Assembly: GCF_001659605.2 (NCBI RefSeq)
Contig: NC_035161.2
Coordinates: 6,032,662 to 6,096,661, forward strand
Length of the DNA stretch: 64,000 nt
Origin: Manihot esculenta
Taxonomy: Eukaryota; Streptophyta; Magnoliopsida; Malpighiales; Euphorbiaceae
Direction of reading: 5' to 3'
Part shown: in pieces, positions 1 through 11,824 of the stretch
Position numbering within the stretch: position 1 is the first letter of the stretch
Layout: each line of letters begins with the position of its first letter
Made by a program: the position numbers and the translations under genes
Notes under the pieces: generated by a model
Seen by the model: the letters and a program-made list of their open reading frames with translations, nothing else
Database searches by the model: none
What the model was told of the DNA's origin: nothing

Positions 1-2255
1 AATAGTGGAGCATTCCCCGGTGACCATCTCCTTTTCTCCTGAAGATGCCCATGGAGTCCAGATGCCTCATGATGATGCCTTAGTCATTGAGGCCATCATT
101 CACAACTTCTGGGTTCGTAAGATCCTGGTGGATGACGAAAGTAAGGTAAAATTGCTGCCTTACAGAGTCTTTCAGCAGATGAACATCCCAAAGGAATAGC
201 TGGTTAGAGACCAAGTCTCGGTTATAGGGATAGGGGGGACCCCGTGGCAATGGAAGGAAAGGTAAAAGTGGCCTTGACACTCGGAGAACCACTCTTGTCG
301 TGCACCCACTATGCAATATTTCTTATGGTGAAGCTGCCTCTGAGCTACAATGCTATTCTGGGAAGGCAAGTGCTGTACGATTTTGAAGCAGTGACTAGTA
401 TAAGGTACCTGACCATGAAGTTCCCCACGGAGGCAGGGGTGGGTGTAGTCCTAGGAAGACAGGAGGAAGCTTGGGTGGTATATCTGGCCACAATGGCAAA
501 GCCAGGCACAGCTTCAGAAGAGGTGAATCCATAAGTTATGGAGGTCCGGGATGAGAAGAAGGAAGCCAAGACGGAGCCTGTTGATGAGCTGGAGACATTT
601 CCATCATCTGAAGAGGAAGCTGACAAAATCTTCAGCATCAACGCGAACCTTGAAAAGGATCAGAAAGATACAGCAATGGCTCTTATCAGAGGACATGCCT
701 CAAGCTTCGCCTGCAAACCTTCAAACGTGCCGGGATAGATCATGAAGTGATGACACACAAGCTGAACGTTCTCTTCGGAGCCAAACCAATACAATAGAAG
801 AAGAGAGTATTCGGAAAGGAGAAACAACAAGCCACCAGGGAAGAAGTCCAAAAGCTATAGGAGGCCGATTTTATTAGGAAAGTTATGTACCCTTAGTGGT
901 TAACTAACCCTGTTTTAGTTAAAAAGGCCAATGGAAAATACAGGATGCGTATAGATTTTACTGACATAAACCAGGTCTGACCTAGAGATTGTTATCTCCA
1001 TCCTGATATAATAAAATGATCGATTCTATGGCCAGTTTCGATTATATGTTGTCCCTTGATGCTATGTCTATATATCACCAAATTTTCATAGATAGGTTGG
1101 ATGAAGAGAAGACCTCATTTATAACCAAGGATGAGATATACTGTTATAAGGCCATGCCTTTAGGCTGAAAAATGCAGAGGCGACGTATCAATGACTGATG
1201 AATAAGATTTTTAAAGGCCGGATAGAGAAGAATGTAGAGGTGTACATCGGCGACATTGTGGTAAAGAGCTAAACCTTCCAGCAGCACTTGGTTAACCTAA
1301 AAGAAGTATTCAGAGTGCTACAACAGTACATAATGAGGCTAAACTCGGAGAAGTGCACCTTCTTTATTAGGAGTGGAAAGTTCCTGGGCTACATGGTTAG
1401 TGGAAAAGGCATTGAGGCGAACCCAAAGAAAGTGGAGGCCATATTAAGAATGCAAGAGCTGAGTTATGTAAGGGATGTGCAGAAGCTCACAGGAAGGGTG
1501 GTGGCACTTAACTGGTTTATGTCAAAGTCTGCAGAAAGGTGCTTGCTATTCTTCAAGAAACTGAGGAAGGTTCCAAACTTTGAATGGACAAAGGATTTCC
1601 AAGAGGCCTTCAAAAACCTCAAGCAATACCTCAGTTCACCACATGTGCTCAGCAGCCCTCTGGCCGGGGAAGAACTCTTGATATACTTAGCCGCCTCAGG
1701 ACAAGTCATAAGTGTTGTGCTGGTGAGAGAGGAAGCAAGGGACCAAAAGCCTATCTTTTCGTCAGCAAAGTGCTCAAGGATGCCGAGGTCAGGTACATGA
1801 ATATTGAGAAATTGACATTTGTCTTCTTGCTAGCAGTAAGAAAATTTAGAGTATATCTGGAGTGCCACCAAGGAGTTGTAATGACAGACTAGCCCTTGAA
1901 GAAAATCCTGCACAAACCTGAAACTTCAGAACGAATGCTAGCTTGGTCTATAGAAATCAGCTTGTACTGCCTCATGTACCGATCTTGGACGGCCATCAAA
2001 ACCCAAGCCCTAGCTGACTTCATAGCCGAGTGCTCTTTCAACTCAGATCAACATGAACAGAGTGAGGGGTTTCTGAACTCAATCGAAGGAAGGGATGGGG
2101 ACCAATAGCCGTGGGAATTCAATTGAAACTTATTTGTAGATAGAGCATCCAGTGCCGGGGGCAGTGGAGCAGGAATACTTTTGAAAGGACCAGAGGGATT
2201 CAAGGTCTGCTATGCCCTACGCCTGGAGTTCGCAACATCTAATAACATGGCTGAG
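1..2255 (+). pseudogene. Decayed Tat-lineage Ty3/gypsy pol (protease, RT, RNase H, start of second RNase H)
   Basis: Stop-ridden pol remnant, 5' part outside the window. Positions 5-530 resemble the aspartic protease region of Tat elements (HDDALVIEA, then SYNAILGR and MKFPTEAGVG). Positions about 1010-1270 read as reverse transcriptase (DEEKTSFIT, YCYKAMPLG, then VYIGDIVVKS where YVDD is expected). Positions 1288-2110 carry the connection and RNase H (FVSKVLKDAE, then QALADFIAECSF). Around 2130-2255 a second, archaeal-type RNase H begins (NLFVDRASSAGGSGAG, then SNNMAE) and breaks off; this extra RNase H is the Tat hallmark. I find no integrase downstream. At the protease site D-(S/T/N)-G is replaced by DDES, and the RT site lacks its first Asp. 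The copy is dead: several frames and in-frame stops. Confidence 0.85.
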
Positions 2256-2499
2256 AGGAAGAAGCCCTCAGTGAGGAAGGTGACCAATCTCGAAAAATGA
2301 CCGCAGGCACCACAAATTTGGTTGAGAGAAAAAAGATCAATGCAAAAAGAATAAGTAAAAGACTTGAGCCCCTTTCCAAAAGAAAAGCTAAGTTAAGCAA
2401 GCGAACTGCCGACCCAAAACATAGCCCATATAAGGCTCAGTGAGTAAATAAAAATTTGAGATTGGCCTCACAAAAGAGCTCGAAGTGCTAAGGCATAGG

Positions 2500-3190
2500 A
2501 AACAAAAATCCAAATAATCAAGCTCACCACATGGACGAGCTCGTAGCCTGTAAACACATGATAAAATAGGCTAAGCATATAATGACCGAGCTCATAGGCT
2601 ATAAAACACACAAAAAATAGCCTAAGCATAAGAATAACCGAGCTCGCGACACAGACGGGCTCGCAGCCTATAAGCACATGATAAAATAGGTTGAGCATAA
2701 AATGACCGAGCTCGTAGCGTGAACGAGCTCATAGGCTATAAAACACGCAAAAAATAGCCTAAGCATAAGAATAACTGAGCTCATGACACAGACAAGCTCG
2801 CAGCCTATAAGCACATGATAAAATAGGCTAAGTATAAAATGACCGAGCTCACAGCATGGACGGGCTCACTGGCTATAAGAGCATGATAAAATAGGTTAAG
2901 TATAAAACGACCGAGCTCGTAGCACGGACAGGCTCACTGGCCATAAGCGAGTGAAAAAAATCCTAAGTATAAAGCATCCAAGCTCACAGCACGGACGGGG
3001 TCACTGGGCATAAGCGCATAAAAAAATCCTAAGTATAAAGCGTCCGAGCTCACAGCACGAACGGGCTCAAGGGACCACAACACGCAGAAAAAGCTTAAAT
3101 ATAAGACAACCATTCTCATAAGCGTGGACGAGCTCACGAGGCAAATACGTGAAAATAAACTAAGTATGATATAACTAAGCTCGTGGCCCA
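2500..3190. repeat. Minisatellite of ~67-bp units
   Basis: About ten diverged units, each with a GAGCTC-containing core followed by a second GGCTC or GAGCTC about 20 bp on, then CTATAAGCACATGATAAAATA-like sequence. Successive GAGCTC/AAGCTC cores at 2845, 2913, 2980 and 3046 are 68, 67 and 66 bp apart. The repeat lies between the pol remnant and the antisense gene of the same Tat element. Tat/Ogre elements commonly carry such tandem repeats in their untranslated part. No coding potential. Confidence 0.8.
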
Positions 3191-3770
3191 GGAAAGGTCG
3201 CAGAAAAATACCCTAAGTACTCCCGTAAAAATGAATAAAGACTTACAAGTCGAATACATAATGAAAATTTTGAGCTCAAAGCCCGGATCTATCCATTTGG
3301 TAGATTAAGCAAAGGACATCTTAAATGTGTTAATATAGGATAAGTAAGCTAAGCAAGTCAAGCTTACAAGCTGAACATACAACCCAAGGCATTCATGCTA
3401 AGATAAGTTAAAACAAGCTCGCAGGCTGGAAAACGAAGATAATTCAATACATCAACGCGATCAAACTAAGTCACAAAGGACTAAATAGCTCAGAAGAGAA
3501 AAGAAAGTCACACACTTAGAAAATTGGTTAAGTATACAAGCAAAAAAAGCACGGTCAAACTAATCCTCAAAGGACTAAACAGCTCGGAAGAGTAAAGAAA
3601 GCCATATATTTTGAAATAGTCTAAGTATACAAGTGAAAATACATTGAGATGGAATACACTAAGCTATTAAACATCAACAGATCATCATACACAAAATTCC
3701 AAGTCAAAAAATAGGAGACAGAATACAATAAATAAGAACCAAGGCAAGTATACAGAAGAAAATATCTTTA
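3190..3770. other. Non-coding part of the Tat element
   Basis: AT-rich stretch with loosely repeated words (for example CTAAGTATACAAG and GCTCGGAAGAG or GCTCAGAAGAG, each seen about twice, near 3490-3630). It looks like further decayed tandem repeat. No gene seen. Confidence 0.5.
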
Positions 3771-4225
3771 TTTATTTATTCGTTAGAGTGTGTTACAGAT
3801 ACAACAGGGGAAGGGGAGCCTAAACTAACTAGATCGTTCAAAGGCTTATCTACAATGTCCTCTCCTTAAGGTCCAGTTGGCTGGGGAGGAGCTCTCCTAG
3901 GCAGGGGATTATCGTCCTCTCCATAGTGCACCTCCTAGTCGTCGAAATCGACTTCGGGATCTCGCAAGACCACTAACGGAATGGAGGGGGGCATCTTTAG
4001 CTGCCTTCAGGCCTTGATTGTAGCCGGAAGCGTACATACGGAAGGCCTCATGATATACTCTCTCCTTCATTTCATCAGAGGCCTTGTACTCTTCAAGACG
4101 CGCTTCTCAGGCTTGTTGAATCTTGGCCTTTAACTCAACATAGTCCTTGTACTCATGGAGATGCTCTTCACAGGCTAGCTGGACCCTATCCTCTATAGCC
4201 CGGACATCCTTCTACAGGGCAGAAC
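3770..4225 (-). pseudogene. 3' part of the Tat element's antisense gene, left of the nested retrotransposon
   Basis: On the - strand this holds the end of the coiled-coil-rich antisense gene whose 5' part lies at 14382-16560. The young chromovirus inserted just after position 4225. The T-rich stretch at about 3768-3782 reads on the - strand as AATAAATAAATAAAG, a plausible polyadenylation signal for the antisense transcript. Positions 3871-4225 recur at 14027-14381. Stops interrupt the frame. Confidence 0.55.
3871..4225. repeat. Left copy of the 355-bp direct duplication flanking the chromovirus
   Basis: This segment, beginning GTCCAGTTGG and ending CAGGGCAGAAC, is repeated at 14027-14381 with equal length and a single difference found by eye (CGGGATCTC here, CGGGGTCTC there). 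The left copy abuts the complete LTR end (TGTAACG). The right copy abuts an LTR lacking its last 11 bp. It acts as an oversized target-site duplication. Confidence 0.95.
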
Positions 4226-5375
4226 TGTAACGACCCGGAAATCCGACCCGTTACCGGCGCTAGGATCCAGATCGGCTTAAGGCCGCCGGGACCTGTAGCA
4301 AGCCTACATACCTCCTGTAAACCTGTGGAATCCCATACATAACAACATATACATGATCTGTAAAAATTTTTCTTTTCTCTTATCCAAGCAAAACCTGTGC
4401 ATGCACAAAATCATACATAAACTCCACACTGGAGTCCTCATCAAATACTCCAATGGGGTATCATCATCATACATATCAGCTTGGATAATCATGGTCATTA
4501 ACATCATTACTCATTAAACACTCTGTACATAATGGGGATTCACACACCTCTAGGTCAAGCACTACTATAATCCTCAATACATCATCAAATCATTCATTAC
4601 ATTACATGGTCATAAATACTCATTACATCATGTTCATGTCCACTACTATCTATTACAACATACATGACTTAACTTCACTCTAGCCGACTTCCTGATCTAT
4701 CCTGTACCTGCAACTCTGGGGATAAAGGGAGTGGGGTGAGCTACTAGAGCCCAGTGAGCAGAATAATAAAACATCAATTTAAATCATGCTTTCATGTATG
4801 CGCCATAACACAAACATTTCACAACAAGGATGAACTTGTCACCATTTAGCCCCTATCTTTCTTACTTATACATGCCGGGGGCGTAGAGCCGTAGCAGGCA
4901 CACCCGGACTTCCATAATCTATTATAGTGCCAGGGGCGTAGAACCGTAACAGGCACACCTGGACTCACATAGGCTATCATGACATACAAGGGCTAATGGA
5001 TCATTCAACATTCATCCACATCAACAACAAAGTATGCAATGCAACATATTCGTGTATTCTAATGCAAACAACCTAATATATCTCATGGCATTCATGATGC
5101 GTGAATCATGCTAAAACATTTCATTAATTTGCTTTAAAAACTTAAAGTTTATTCCACTCACCTCTGGCTAGCTCTGAAGAGACTCTGAAGCAGCTGGCTC
5201 ACTGCTGGGGGTCTCGGTTCCTCGGGTCCGAACCTACACAGGTGGACTCAAATGAGGGACCAAACATACATGAATATGACTCTAAAATACTCCCCAAAAA
5301 CCCCCCTAAAACATCCTGAAAACATCACATGAAAACATGCAAGAAATGGCTGAACAGGGCACTTTCGGCGGCAGG

Positions 5376-5545
5376 TTCGGCGGCCGAAAGTCCCTCTGTA
5401 GCCGAAAGTCATGCAGGTTCGGCGGCACTTTCGGCGGCCGAACCTCCCAGACAGAGACGAAACTTGAGTTTCGGGGGCAGGCTTCGGCAGCCGAAACTGC
5501 CTCCACAAGGGGGTTCGGCAGCCGAAAGTCACTTCGGCGGCCGAA
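5376..5545. promoter_or_regulatory. Downstream cluster of TTCGG-N3-CCGAA sites in R/U5
   Basis: Sites start at 5376, 5430 and 5533 (spacer CGG) and at 5483 and 5514 (spacer CAG). They lie about 530-700 bp downstream of the TATA box, so they would be in the RNA, where each could also form a 5-bp stem. The same cluster recurs in the other LTR at +7599. Confidence 0.45.
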
Positions 5546-6072
5546 CCTGAGTTTCTGCCGAAGGGCAGAAACTTGGCTCCCTTGTGTCCACAGCCTCCAA
5601 AACGCCTCAAAACATGCATAAACTTGTTTCTACACATGCATACACATCATATATCACACCTAGGGGTCTCAAACTACAATATACCCCAACTACAACACTT
5701 CAAACAACACATTTCCAACATACATTGTTCAAATCACAACATAACCCATAAACCTAGCAACAAGCCTAAACATGCATTCTACCCCATCAACTTGCATAAA
5801 ACTTATTTAAAACACATAAGGAGCTTAAGATCGGCTCTTACCTCTTGAAGATCGAGAGGGAGACGACCTAAACTTGGAGATCCACGAAAATGAGCTCCTG
5901 AGTTCCCAAAGCTCCAAAACTTGTTTCAAAAGCTTAAATCTTCAAAACCAAGGGAAAACAAGTGAAAATCTTGAAAGATTTAGAGGAAGAACATCAAAAA
6001 TGGGTGAGGGGCGACGGAAAGCTCACCTTGGCCGAAAATGGGGAAAAACTCGCCCGTTTTCGGCTAAGGGAC

Positions 6073-6082
6073 CCTTTTATAG
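6073..6082 (-). promoter_or_regulatory. TATA box of the 3' LTR
   Basis: On the - strand this reads CTATAAAAGG, a canonical plant TATA box; transcription would start about 25-30 bp on, near 6045. The matching site in the 5' LTR is 13672-13681 and would drive the element's own RNA. The 3' LTR copy could drive read-out into the flank at lower coordinates. Confidence 0.75.
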
Positions 6083-6099
6083 TGGCTGGCCAGACCACG

Positions 6100-6260
6100 T
6101 TCGGGGGCCGAATGTGCCTCCGCATCCATGAAATGTTCGGCGGCCGAACTTGACTTTCGGCGGCCGAACCTGGACTGCCCTCACTCATGCTTTCGGGGGC
6201 CTAACGTCCCTCCGAAAGCATGCATGTTCGGCGGCCGAACTTCGGAGTTCGGCGGCCGAA
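6100..6260. promoter_or_regulatory. Upstream cluster of TTCGG-N3-CCGAA sites in U3
   Basis: Inverted repeats with arms TTCGG and CCGAA start at 6100 (spacer GGG), 6136, 6156, 6227 and 6248 (spacer CGG). They lie about 18-190 bp upstream of the TATA box in the element's direction. Two pairs are spaced 20 and 21 bp. Position, repetition and conserved arms suggest binding sites for a dimeric DNA-binding protein; that is inference. Confidence 0.5.
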
Positions 6261-6437
6261 CCTGGGTTTTCCTCCAAAGATTTTTCATGCAAAAACTCAT
6301 TTAATTTCTTACTTAAAAACATGAAATACATGAAAACATTTCATAAAATCATAGTTTTACCCTTCTAGAGGTTTCCGACATCCGAGGTCCCACCGGACGG
6401 TAGGGATTCCGATACCGGAGTCTAGCCGGGTATTACA

Positions 6438-6450
6438 TTCTCCCCCCCTT
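6438..6450 (-). promoter_or_regulatory. Polypurine tract of the chromovirus
   Basis: On the - strand this reads AAGGGGGGGAGAA, directly followed by the 3' LTR (TGTAATACCCG). It is the expected primer site for plus-strand DNA synthesis. Confidence 0.9.
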
Positions 6451-6568
6451 AAGAACATTCGTCCCCGAATGTTCCTCAACTAACATACAAAGCATGGCAT
6501 CAATCATAACATACAACATAGCATACAATATATCATACATGCAACACATAGAACAACTAACACTCACC

Positions 6569-9500
6569 TCAAAACAGATGGGGGTATTGCTGGAGCATGG
6601 ACTCCCGTGTCTCCCAAGTGCATTCTTCAATATTGTGGTGGTTCCAAAGGACTTTCACCATCGGGATTTCCTTGTTCCTCAGCTTTCTGATCTGAGTGTC
6701 TAGGATCCGCACTGGCTGTTCTACATAGGTGAGATCCTCTTGGATCTCTACATCAGGCTCACTAAGAACCTTGCTCGGATCTGACACGTACTTCCGTAAC
6801 AGAGAAACATGGAAAACCGGATGGATTCTCTCCATCGAAGCAGGCAAGTCTAGCTTGTACGACACATTACCGACCCTCTGAAGCACCTCGAAAGGACCGA
6901 TGTACCGTGGAGCTAACTTACCCTTCTTCCCGAACCGAACCACTCCTTTCATAGGAGACACCTTGAGCAAAACCAAATCCCCCTCCTGAAACTCTAGCTG
7001 TCTTCTGCGGATATCTGCATAACTCTTCTGCCGACTAGCAGCAGTCTTGATCCTCTCTCTGATTATGGGTACCACCCTGCTGGTAAGCTCTACTAACTCC
7101 GGACCCGCAAGAGTCCTCTCTCCTACTTCCTCCCAGCAGATAGGTGATCTGCACTTCCTCCCATACAAAGCTTCATATGGAGCCATCCCTATGCTAGCAT
7201 GATAGCTGTTATTGTAGGCAAACTCCACCAAAGGTAGATGCTGCCTCCAAGAACCGCCAAAATCTAGCACGCACATTCTGAGCATATCCTCTATTGTTTG
7301 GATGGTCCTCTCTGACTGTCCGTCTGTCTGTGGGTGGAAGGCAGTACTGAAGTCTAATCTGGTACCCATAGCATTCTGCAGACTCCGCCAAAACCTGGAG
7401 GTGAACTGGGGCCCTCTATCTGACACTATAGATACCGGGACCCCATGCAGTCTGACAATCTCATCTACGTACACCTGCGCCAACTTGTCCACAGAGTAAC
7501 CACTCCTGACAGGGATGAAGTGAGCAGATTTGGTGAGTCTGTCCACAATCACCCATATGGAGTCCAATCTGTTGGACGTCGCCGGTAACCCCACTACGAA
7601 GTCCATAGCTATATTTTCCCATTTCCACTCTGGAATCGGTAGTGGATTCAACATTCCAGCCGGCTTCTGATGCTTTAGTTTCACCCTCTGACACACATCG
7701 CAGGCTGACACGAACAGTGCCACGTCCTTCTTCATAGCTGGCCACCAATACACTCTCTTCAGATCCTGATACATCTTGGTGGCTCCAGGGTGAACACTAT
7801 ACCTGGTATTATGGGCTTCCCCCATAATATCTCCCTTCAGACCAATGTCATCTGGCACACATAATCTGTTCCTGTAGCGGAGGATCCCCTTATCATCAAA
7901 CTTGAACTCATTACTCTGGCCTGACTGAACCGTTCTGGCTATCCTGACCAACTCTGGGTCCTCATGCTGTTTCTGAGCTACCTGCTCCAGAAACACGGGT
8001 GTCACTCTCATCTGAGCCACTAAGGCACCTGTGCCAGACAACTCCAACTGTAATCCCTCACTCATAAGTCTGTGGAACTCCTTCACCACCGGCCTCCTCT
8101 CTGCTGAAATGTGGGATAGACTGCCGAGTGATTTCCGGCTTAGGGCGTCTGCCACAACATTCGCCTTACCCGGATGGTACTGAATCTTGCAATCATAGTC
8201 ACTCAACAGCTCTACCCATCTCCTCTGCCTCAAGTTCAGTTCTCTCTGACTCAGGATGTACTGCAGGCTCTTATGATCTGTGAAGATCTCACACTTTACC
8301 CCATAAAGGTAATGCCTCCACATCTTGAGTGCAAAGATCACTGCTGCCATCTCTAGGTCATGTGTGGGGTAATTCAGCTCATGCTTCTTCAGCTGCCTAG
8401 AAGCATAAGCGATCACCCTCTCATTTTGCATTAGCACACAACCCAGTCCCACACGGGACGCATCACAATATACTGAGAAGTCATCATCACTTTTTGGCAG
8501 AGCTAACACCGGTGCTGAAGTCAACCTCCTCTTAAGCTCCTCAAAGCTTTCCTCACACTGATCGGTCCATATGAACTTCTGATTCTTCTTTGTCAATTTG
8601 GTCATAGGAGCAGCAATCTTTGAGAAGTCCTGAACGAACCTCCTGTAGTAACCTGCTAAACCCAGAAAACTCTTGATCTCGGTCACTGTGGTGGGTCTAG
8701 GCCAGTTAGCTACAGCCTCTACCTTCTTGGGGTCTACTTCAATACCCTGTTCTGACACAATGTGCCCCAAGAATGAAATGCTCCTAAGCCAAAACTCATA
8801 CTTGGAGAACTTGGCATACAAGCCATGCTCTCTCAAGGTCTGCAAAACTGTCCTCAGGTGATGGGCATGCTCCTCTGCATTTCTGGAATACACTAAGATA
8901 TCATCTATGAAGACAATAACGAAGTGATCCAGATACTGACTGAATACTCTGTTCATGAGGTCCATGAATGCTGCAGGGGCGTTGGTCAACCCAAACGGCA
9001 TCACAAGGAACTCATAGTGCCCATACCTGGTCCTGAAAGCTGTCTTCGGTACATCTTCATTCCTTATCCTCAACTGATGGTACCCTGATCTCAGATCTAT
9101 TTTGGAGAAACAACCTGCTCCTGCTAGCTGGTCGAATAGATCGTCGATCCTCGGCAAAGGGTACTTGTTCTTGGTAGTGACCTTGTTCAACTGTTTGTAG
9201 TCGATACAAAGTCTGAGGGATCCATCCTTCTTCCTCACAAACAAAACCGGAGCACCCCAAGGTGAAGTACTCGGTCGGATGAAACCCTTATCTACCAGCT
9301 CTTGCAACTGTTCCTTCAGTTCTTTCAATTCAGCTGGTGCCATCCTGTAGGGGGGAATAGAGATCGGTCTGGTACCAGGCATTAACTCAATCTCGAACTC
9401 TATCTCCCTAGCAGGTGGTAACCCTGGCAGCTCGTCTGGGAAAACATCTAAGAACTCACTCACCACAGGCACTGAGGCGGGCTCTCTGACATGACTATCT

Positions 9501-11554
9501 AACTCCCTCACATGAGCTAGAAACCCCTGACATCCCCTCCTGAGCAACCTACGAGCCTGAAGAGCTGAGATCAGACCTCTAGGTGTACCCCTCTTGTCTC
9601 CTCTGAAGACGACCTCTGACCCATCCTGATCTCTGAATCTGACTACCTTGTCTCTACAGTCCAAGGTAGCACCATGGGTCGATAACCAATCCATCCCTAG
9701 AATGACGTCAAAATCTGTCAAATCTAGAACCACGAGGTCGGCGGAAAGGCATCTTCCCTCTATGAAAACTGGACTACATTGGCAGACTGCCTCTGCCACT
9801 GACGGGTCACACTTGGGTCCACTGACCCATAGGGGACACTCTAACCCAGAGACCATCAATCCTACCCTCTCCACGACTCTCGGAGCAATAAAAGAATGAG
9901 ATGCACCCGGGTCCATTAAGGCATACACATCAGAACGACCAATGATGAGATTACCTGCCACCACGGTGTTGGATGTGTTGGCCTCCTGCTGAGTCATGGT
10001 GAAGATCCGTGCCGGAGCTGATGGACCTTCACCTCTGTATCCTGCTGATGAAGAGGCTGACCCTCTCCCTCTGCCTCTGCCACTGGCCTGTGTTGCGGCT
10101 GGAGCTACTGGCTGCACCACACTGCCGGAGGCTGTCTGCTGAGACGGTGCTGCAAAGGCTGCTCTAGGACAATCTCGAGCCAAATGACCCGCCTGTCCGC
10201 ATCTGAAACATGTGTTTGTCCCTGCCAGACATACTCCCTTGTGTGGTCTCCCACATCTCATACATGCTGTAACCTCTGCGCCAGAGCTTGAGCCACTGCC
10301 TAAACCCAGACCTGACTTGATCTTGTTCCAGAACTTATTCTTCTTAGATTTTCTGTGGCCTCTGTCCCACTTCTTACTGCCTGCAACTGCTGCACTCAGA
10401 GAAGAAGAGTCTAACCTTTCCCCACCTGGGGTCTTGGAACCAGAAGACTGTGCCACTGACTGTTTTACCTTCCCCTCAACGATAGCACTAGCCTCCACTC
10501 TCCTAGCCATATCCACTATGGCTTGGAAACTCTCCCTCTCTGCTGACTGTATCAAAGAGGAATACCTGGAGTGCAGCCTCATAATATATCTCCTTGACTT
10601 CTTTTGATCTGTGTCCCAATTCTGCCCAGCATATGGCAACAACTCCAGGAACCTGTCTGTGTACTCCTCCACACTCATCTGTTCAGTCTGCCTCAACTGT
10701 TCGAATTCTATCATCTTCTGCTCTCTAGAGCTCTCAGGGAAAGCCCATCCTGCAAACTCATTTGCGAACTCCTCCCAGGACATACTGTCCGCTCTCGGGT
10801 CCACATAGTTCTTAAACCAACCACGTGCCTTCTTGCACTCCAGTGTGAACCCAGCCATCCGAATGGCTCTACTGTCATCAGCCCCTATCTCATCTGTAAT
10901 AGTCTTGACCCTGCTCAGATACTCAAATGGGTCATCGCCTGCTCTGTACTGAGGAGCACCCAACTTCATGTAATCGGTCATCTTGACCTTGCTCCCTCCA
11001 GATGAGGTAGGTTTGGGTACTTGTGTTTCCGGGACAGTAGGTACTGGTGGTGGTGGAGGTGCAACATCCCCTGGGGTAGGGTCTGCTGTACTGGTATAGG
11101 GAGGTGGAGGTGGGTACATGGGGTACTGAGAGTATGGTGGGTAGTAAGGTGGGTATGGCATATGTGGAGGATAAGGGCTAAAACTGGGGTAATCCGATGT
11201 ACCTCCCATCGAATACCCTGGATGGTGTGAATAGGGTGGGTAGTGATGTGGCTGGACATAACTCGAGGCCTGAGTGCCTCCTTCTGATTCTCCCATGCCC
11301 TCTTCCGGCATGCTCACACCGAGACTGCCATCCCTCCTCTGATCTACTTCCATATCCTCAGACATTCCTCCCTGCACTATTCCCCTTACTGATCTGCTTC
11401 TACCCAGATCCAAAGACCTTCTAGGGTCTCTAGCTACTCTGTCTCTGTTGGACCTACTGGACATTGCCCTAGGCAAAGCTGAAGGACGGGCATCAGCGCC
11501 CTCGTCCTGAGGTGGCACTCCAGTCAATCGTGCAGATCGACGAGTTCCTCTCAT
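6569..11554 (-). CDS. Gag-pol polyprotein of the Tekay/Del-type chromovirus
   Basis: Single uninterrupted frame, 1661 aa from the Met at 11554 ([12 protein letters not shown]). The frame stays open upstream to 11623 but that 23-residue extension looks like leader. Order, numbered from 11623: proline-rich N terminus; gag (about 215-345); zinc knuckle [14 protein letters not shown] (about 472); aspartic protease with DPGASHSFI (about 570); reverse transcriptase with FIDDILVYS (about 905); RNase H with [10 protein letters not shown] (about 1050); integrase zinc finger with H, H and CDVCQ (about 1272-1310); integrase core with [17 protein letters not shown] and the later Glu (about 1340-1440); chromodomain-like end ([17 protein letters not shown]). 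All visible catalytic residues are present, so the protein is probably functional. Gag and pol are in one frame, as usual for this clade. Confidence 0.95.
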   Translation of the reverse strand: MRGTRRSARLTGVPPQDEGADARPSALPRAMSSRSNRDRVARDPRRSLDLGRSRSVRGIVQGGMSEDMEVDQRRDGSLGVSMPEEGMGESEGGTQASSYVQPHHYPPYSHHPGYSMGGTSDYPSFSPYPPHMPYPPYYPPYSQYPMYPPPPPYTSTADPTPGDVAPPPPPVPTVPETQVPKPTSSGGSKVKMTDYMKLGAPQYRAGDDPFEYLSRVKTITDEIGADDSRAIRMAGFTLECKKARGWFKNYVDPRADSMSWEEFANEFAGWAFPESSREQKMIEFEQLRQTEQMSVEEYTDRFLELLPYAGQNWDTDQKKSRRYIMRLHSRYSSLIQSAERESFQAIVDMARRVEASAIVEGKVKQSVAQSSGSKTPGGERLDSSSLSAAVAGSKKWDRGHRKSKKNKFWNKIKSGLGLGSGSSSGAEVTACMRCGRPHKGVCLAGTNTCFRCGQAGHLARDCPRAAFAAPSQQTASGSVVQPVAPAATQASGRGRGRGSASSSAGYRGEGPSAPARIFTMTQQEANTSNTVVAGNLIIGRSDVYALMDPGASHSFIAPRVVERVGLMVSGLECPLWVSGPKCDPSVAEAVCQCSPVFIEGRCLSADLVVLDLTDFDVILGMDWLSTHGATLDCRDKVVRFRDQDGSEVVFRGDKRGTPRGLISALQARRLLRRGCQGFLAHVRELDSHVREPASVPVVSEFLDVFPDELPGLPPAREIEFEIELMPGTRPISIPPYRMAPAELKELKEQLQELVDKGFIRPSTSPWGAPVLFVRKKDGSLRLCIDYKQLNKVTTKNKYPLPRIDDLFDQLAGAGCFSKIDLRSGYHQLRIRNEDVPKTAFRTRYGHYEFLVMPFGLTNAPAAFMDLMNRVFSQYLDHFVIVFIDDILVYSRNAEEHAHHLRTVLQTLREHGLYAKFSKYEFWLRSISFLGHIVSEQGIEVDPKKVEAVANWPRPTTVTEIKSFLGLAGYYRRFVQDFSKIAAPMTKLTKKNQKFIWTDQCEESFEELKRRLTSAPVLALPKSDDDFSVYCDASRVGLGCVLMQNERVIAYASRQLKKHELNYPTHDLEMAAVIFALKMWRHYLYGVKCEIFTDHKSLQYILSQRELNLRQRRWVELLSDYDCKIQYHPGKANVVADALSRKSLGSLSHISAERRPVVKEFHRLMSEGLQLELSGTGALVAQMRVTPVFLEQVAQKQHEDPELVRIARTVQSGQSNEFKFDDKGILRYRNRLCVPDDIGLKGDIMGEAHNTRYSVHPGATKMYQDLKRVYWWPAMKKDVALFVSACDVCQRVKLKHQKPAGMLNPLPIPEWKWENIAMDFVVGLPATSNRLDSIWVIVDRLTKSAHFIPVRSGYSVDKLAQVYVDEIVRLHGVPVSIVSDRGPQFTSRFWRSLQNAMGTRLDFSTAFHPQTDGQSERTIQTIEDMLRMCVLDFGGSWRQHLPLVEFAYNNSYHASIGMAPYEALYGRKCRSPICWEEVGERTLAGPELVELTSRVVPIIRERIKTAASRQKSYADIRRRQLEFQEGDLVLLKVSPMKGVVRFGKKGKLAPRYIGPFEVLQRVGNVSYKLDLPASMERIHPVFHVSLLRKYVSDPSKVLSEPDVEIQEDLTYVEQPVRILDTQIRKLRNKEIPMVKVLWNHHNIEECTWETRESMLQQYPHLF

Positions 11555-11807
11555 TCTATCTTCTGAAAAACAGCACATAGTATAAGCAATCATTAGCATC
11601 ATATGGTTCATGTGGAAACACATGAACCCTCATCACATACATAGCATCACATCATAGCATTTATGCACATGCAAATCATCATGGCATATCATATCATCAT
11701 ATAGACAGGACTCTACATCCTATCCTAGTGGACATGATTTTCCTAGTGTGCTTGACCTTCTAGAACATCTATGAGCCCGACACTCTGGGTCCGACCATAT
11801 GAACCTA
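11555..11807 (-). other. Leader of the chromovirus
   Basis: Untranslated leader between the primer-binding site and the polyprotein start. AT-rich, rich in CATATCAT-like words. No other gene seen. Confidence 0.6.
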
Positions 11808-11821
11808 GGGCTCTGATACCA
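11808..11821 (-). promoter_or_regulatory. Primer-binding site for initiator tRNA-Met
   Basis: On the - strand this reads TGGTATCAGAGCCC, complementary to the 3' end of plant initiator tRNA-Met. It is separated from the 5' LTR by three bases (GAA). It fixes the orientation of the element. Confidence 0.92.
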
Positions 11822-11824
11822 TTC

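Larger units (their letters stand above)
4226..6437 (-). repeat. 3' LTR of the chromovirus
   Basis: On the + strand the LTR begins TGTAACGACCC and ends CGGGTATTACA, so it is TG...CA on both strands. Its inner edge touches the polypurine tract. On the - strand U3 starts at 6437, a TATA box lies at 6073-6082, and R/U5 continue down to 4226. It contains ten TTCGG-N3-CCGAA inverted repeats in two clusters and a ~57-bp direct repeat at about 4873-4983 (cores GGGGCGTAGAGCCGTA and GGGGCGTAGAACCGTA). Short frames in it are chance products of this GC-rich repeat. Confidence 0.95.

Noticed and set aside
2468..3137. Two - strand frames rich in YALxxLG repeats
   Set aside because: They translate the ~67-bp minisatellite and have no start context or family similarity.
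5248..6188. Several 60-130-codon frames in the LTR, on both strands, with SAAE, FGGR or RPPN-type repeats
   Set aside because: They are translations of the TTCGG-N3-CCGAA sites, occur identically in both LTRs, and have no family resemblance.
10212..11259. Frames of about 70-130 codons opposite or out of phase with gag
   Set aside because: Shadows of the gag-pol frame; composition follows the Pro-rich gag region.
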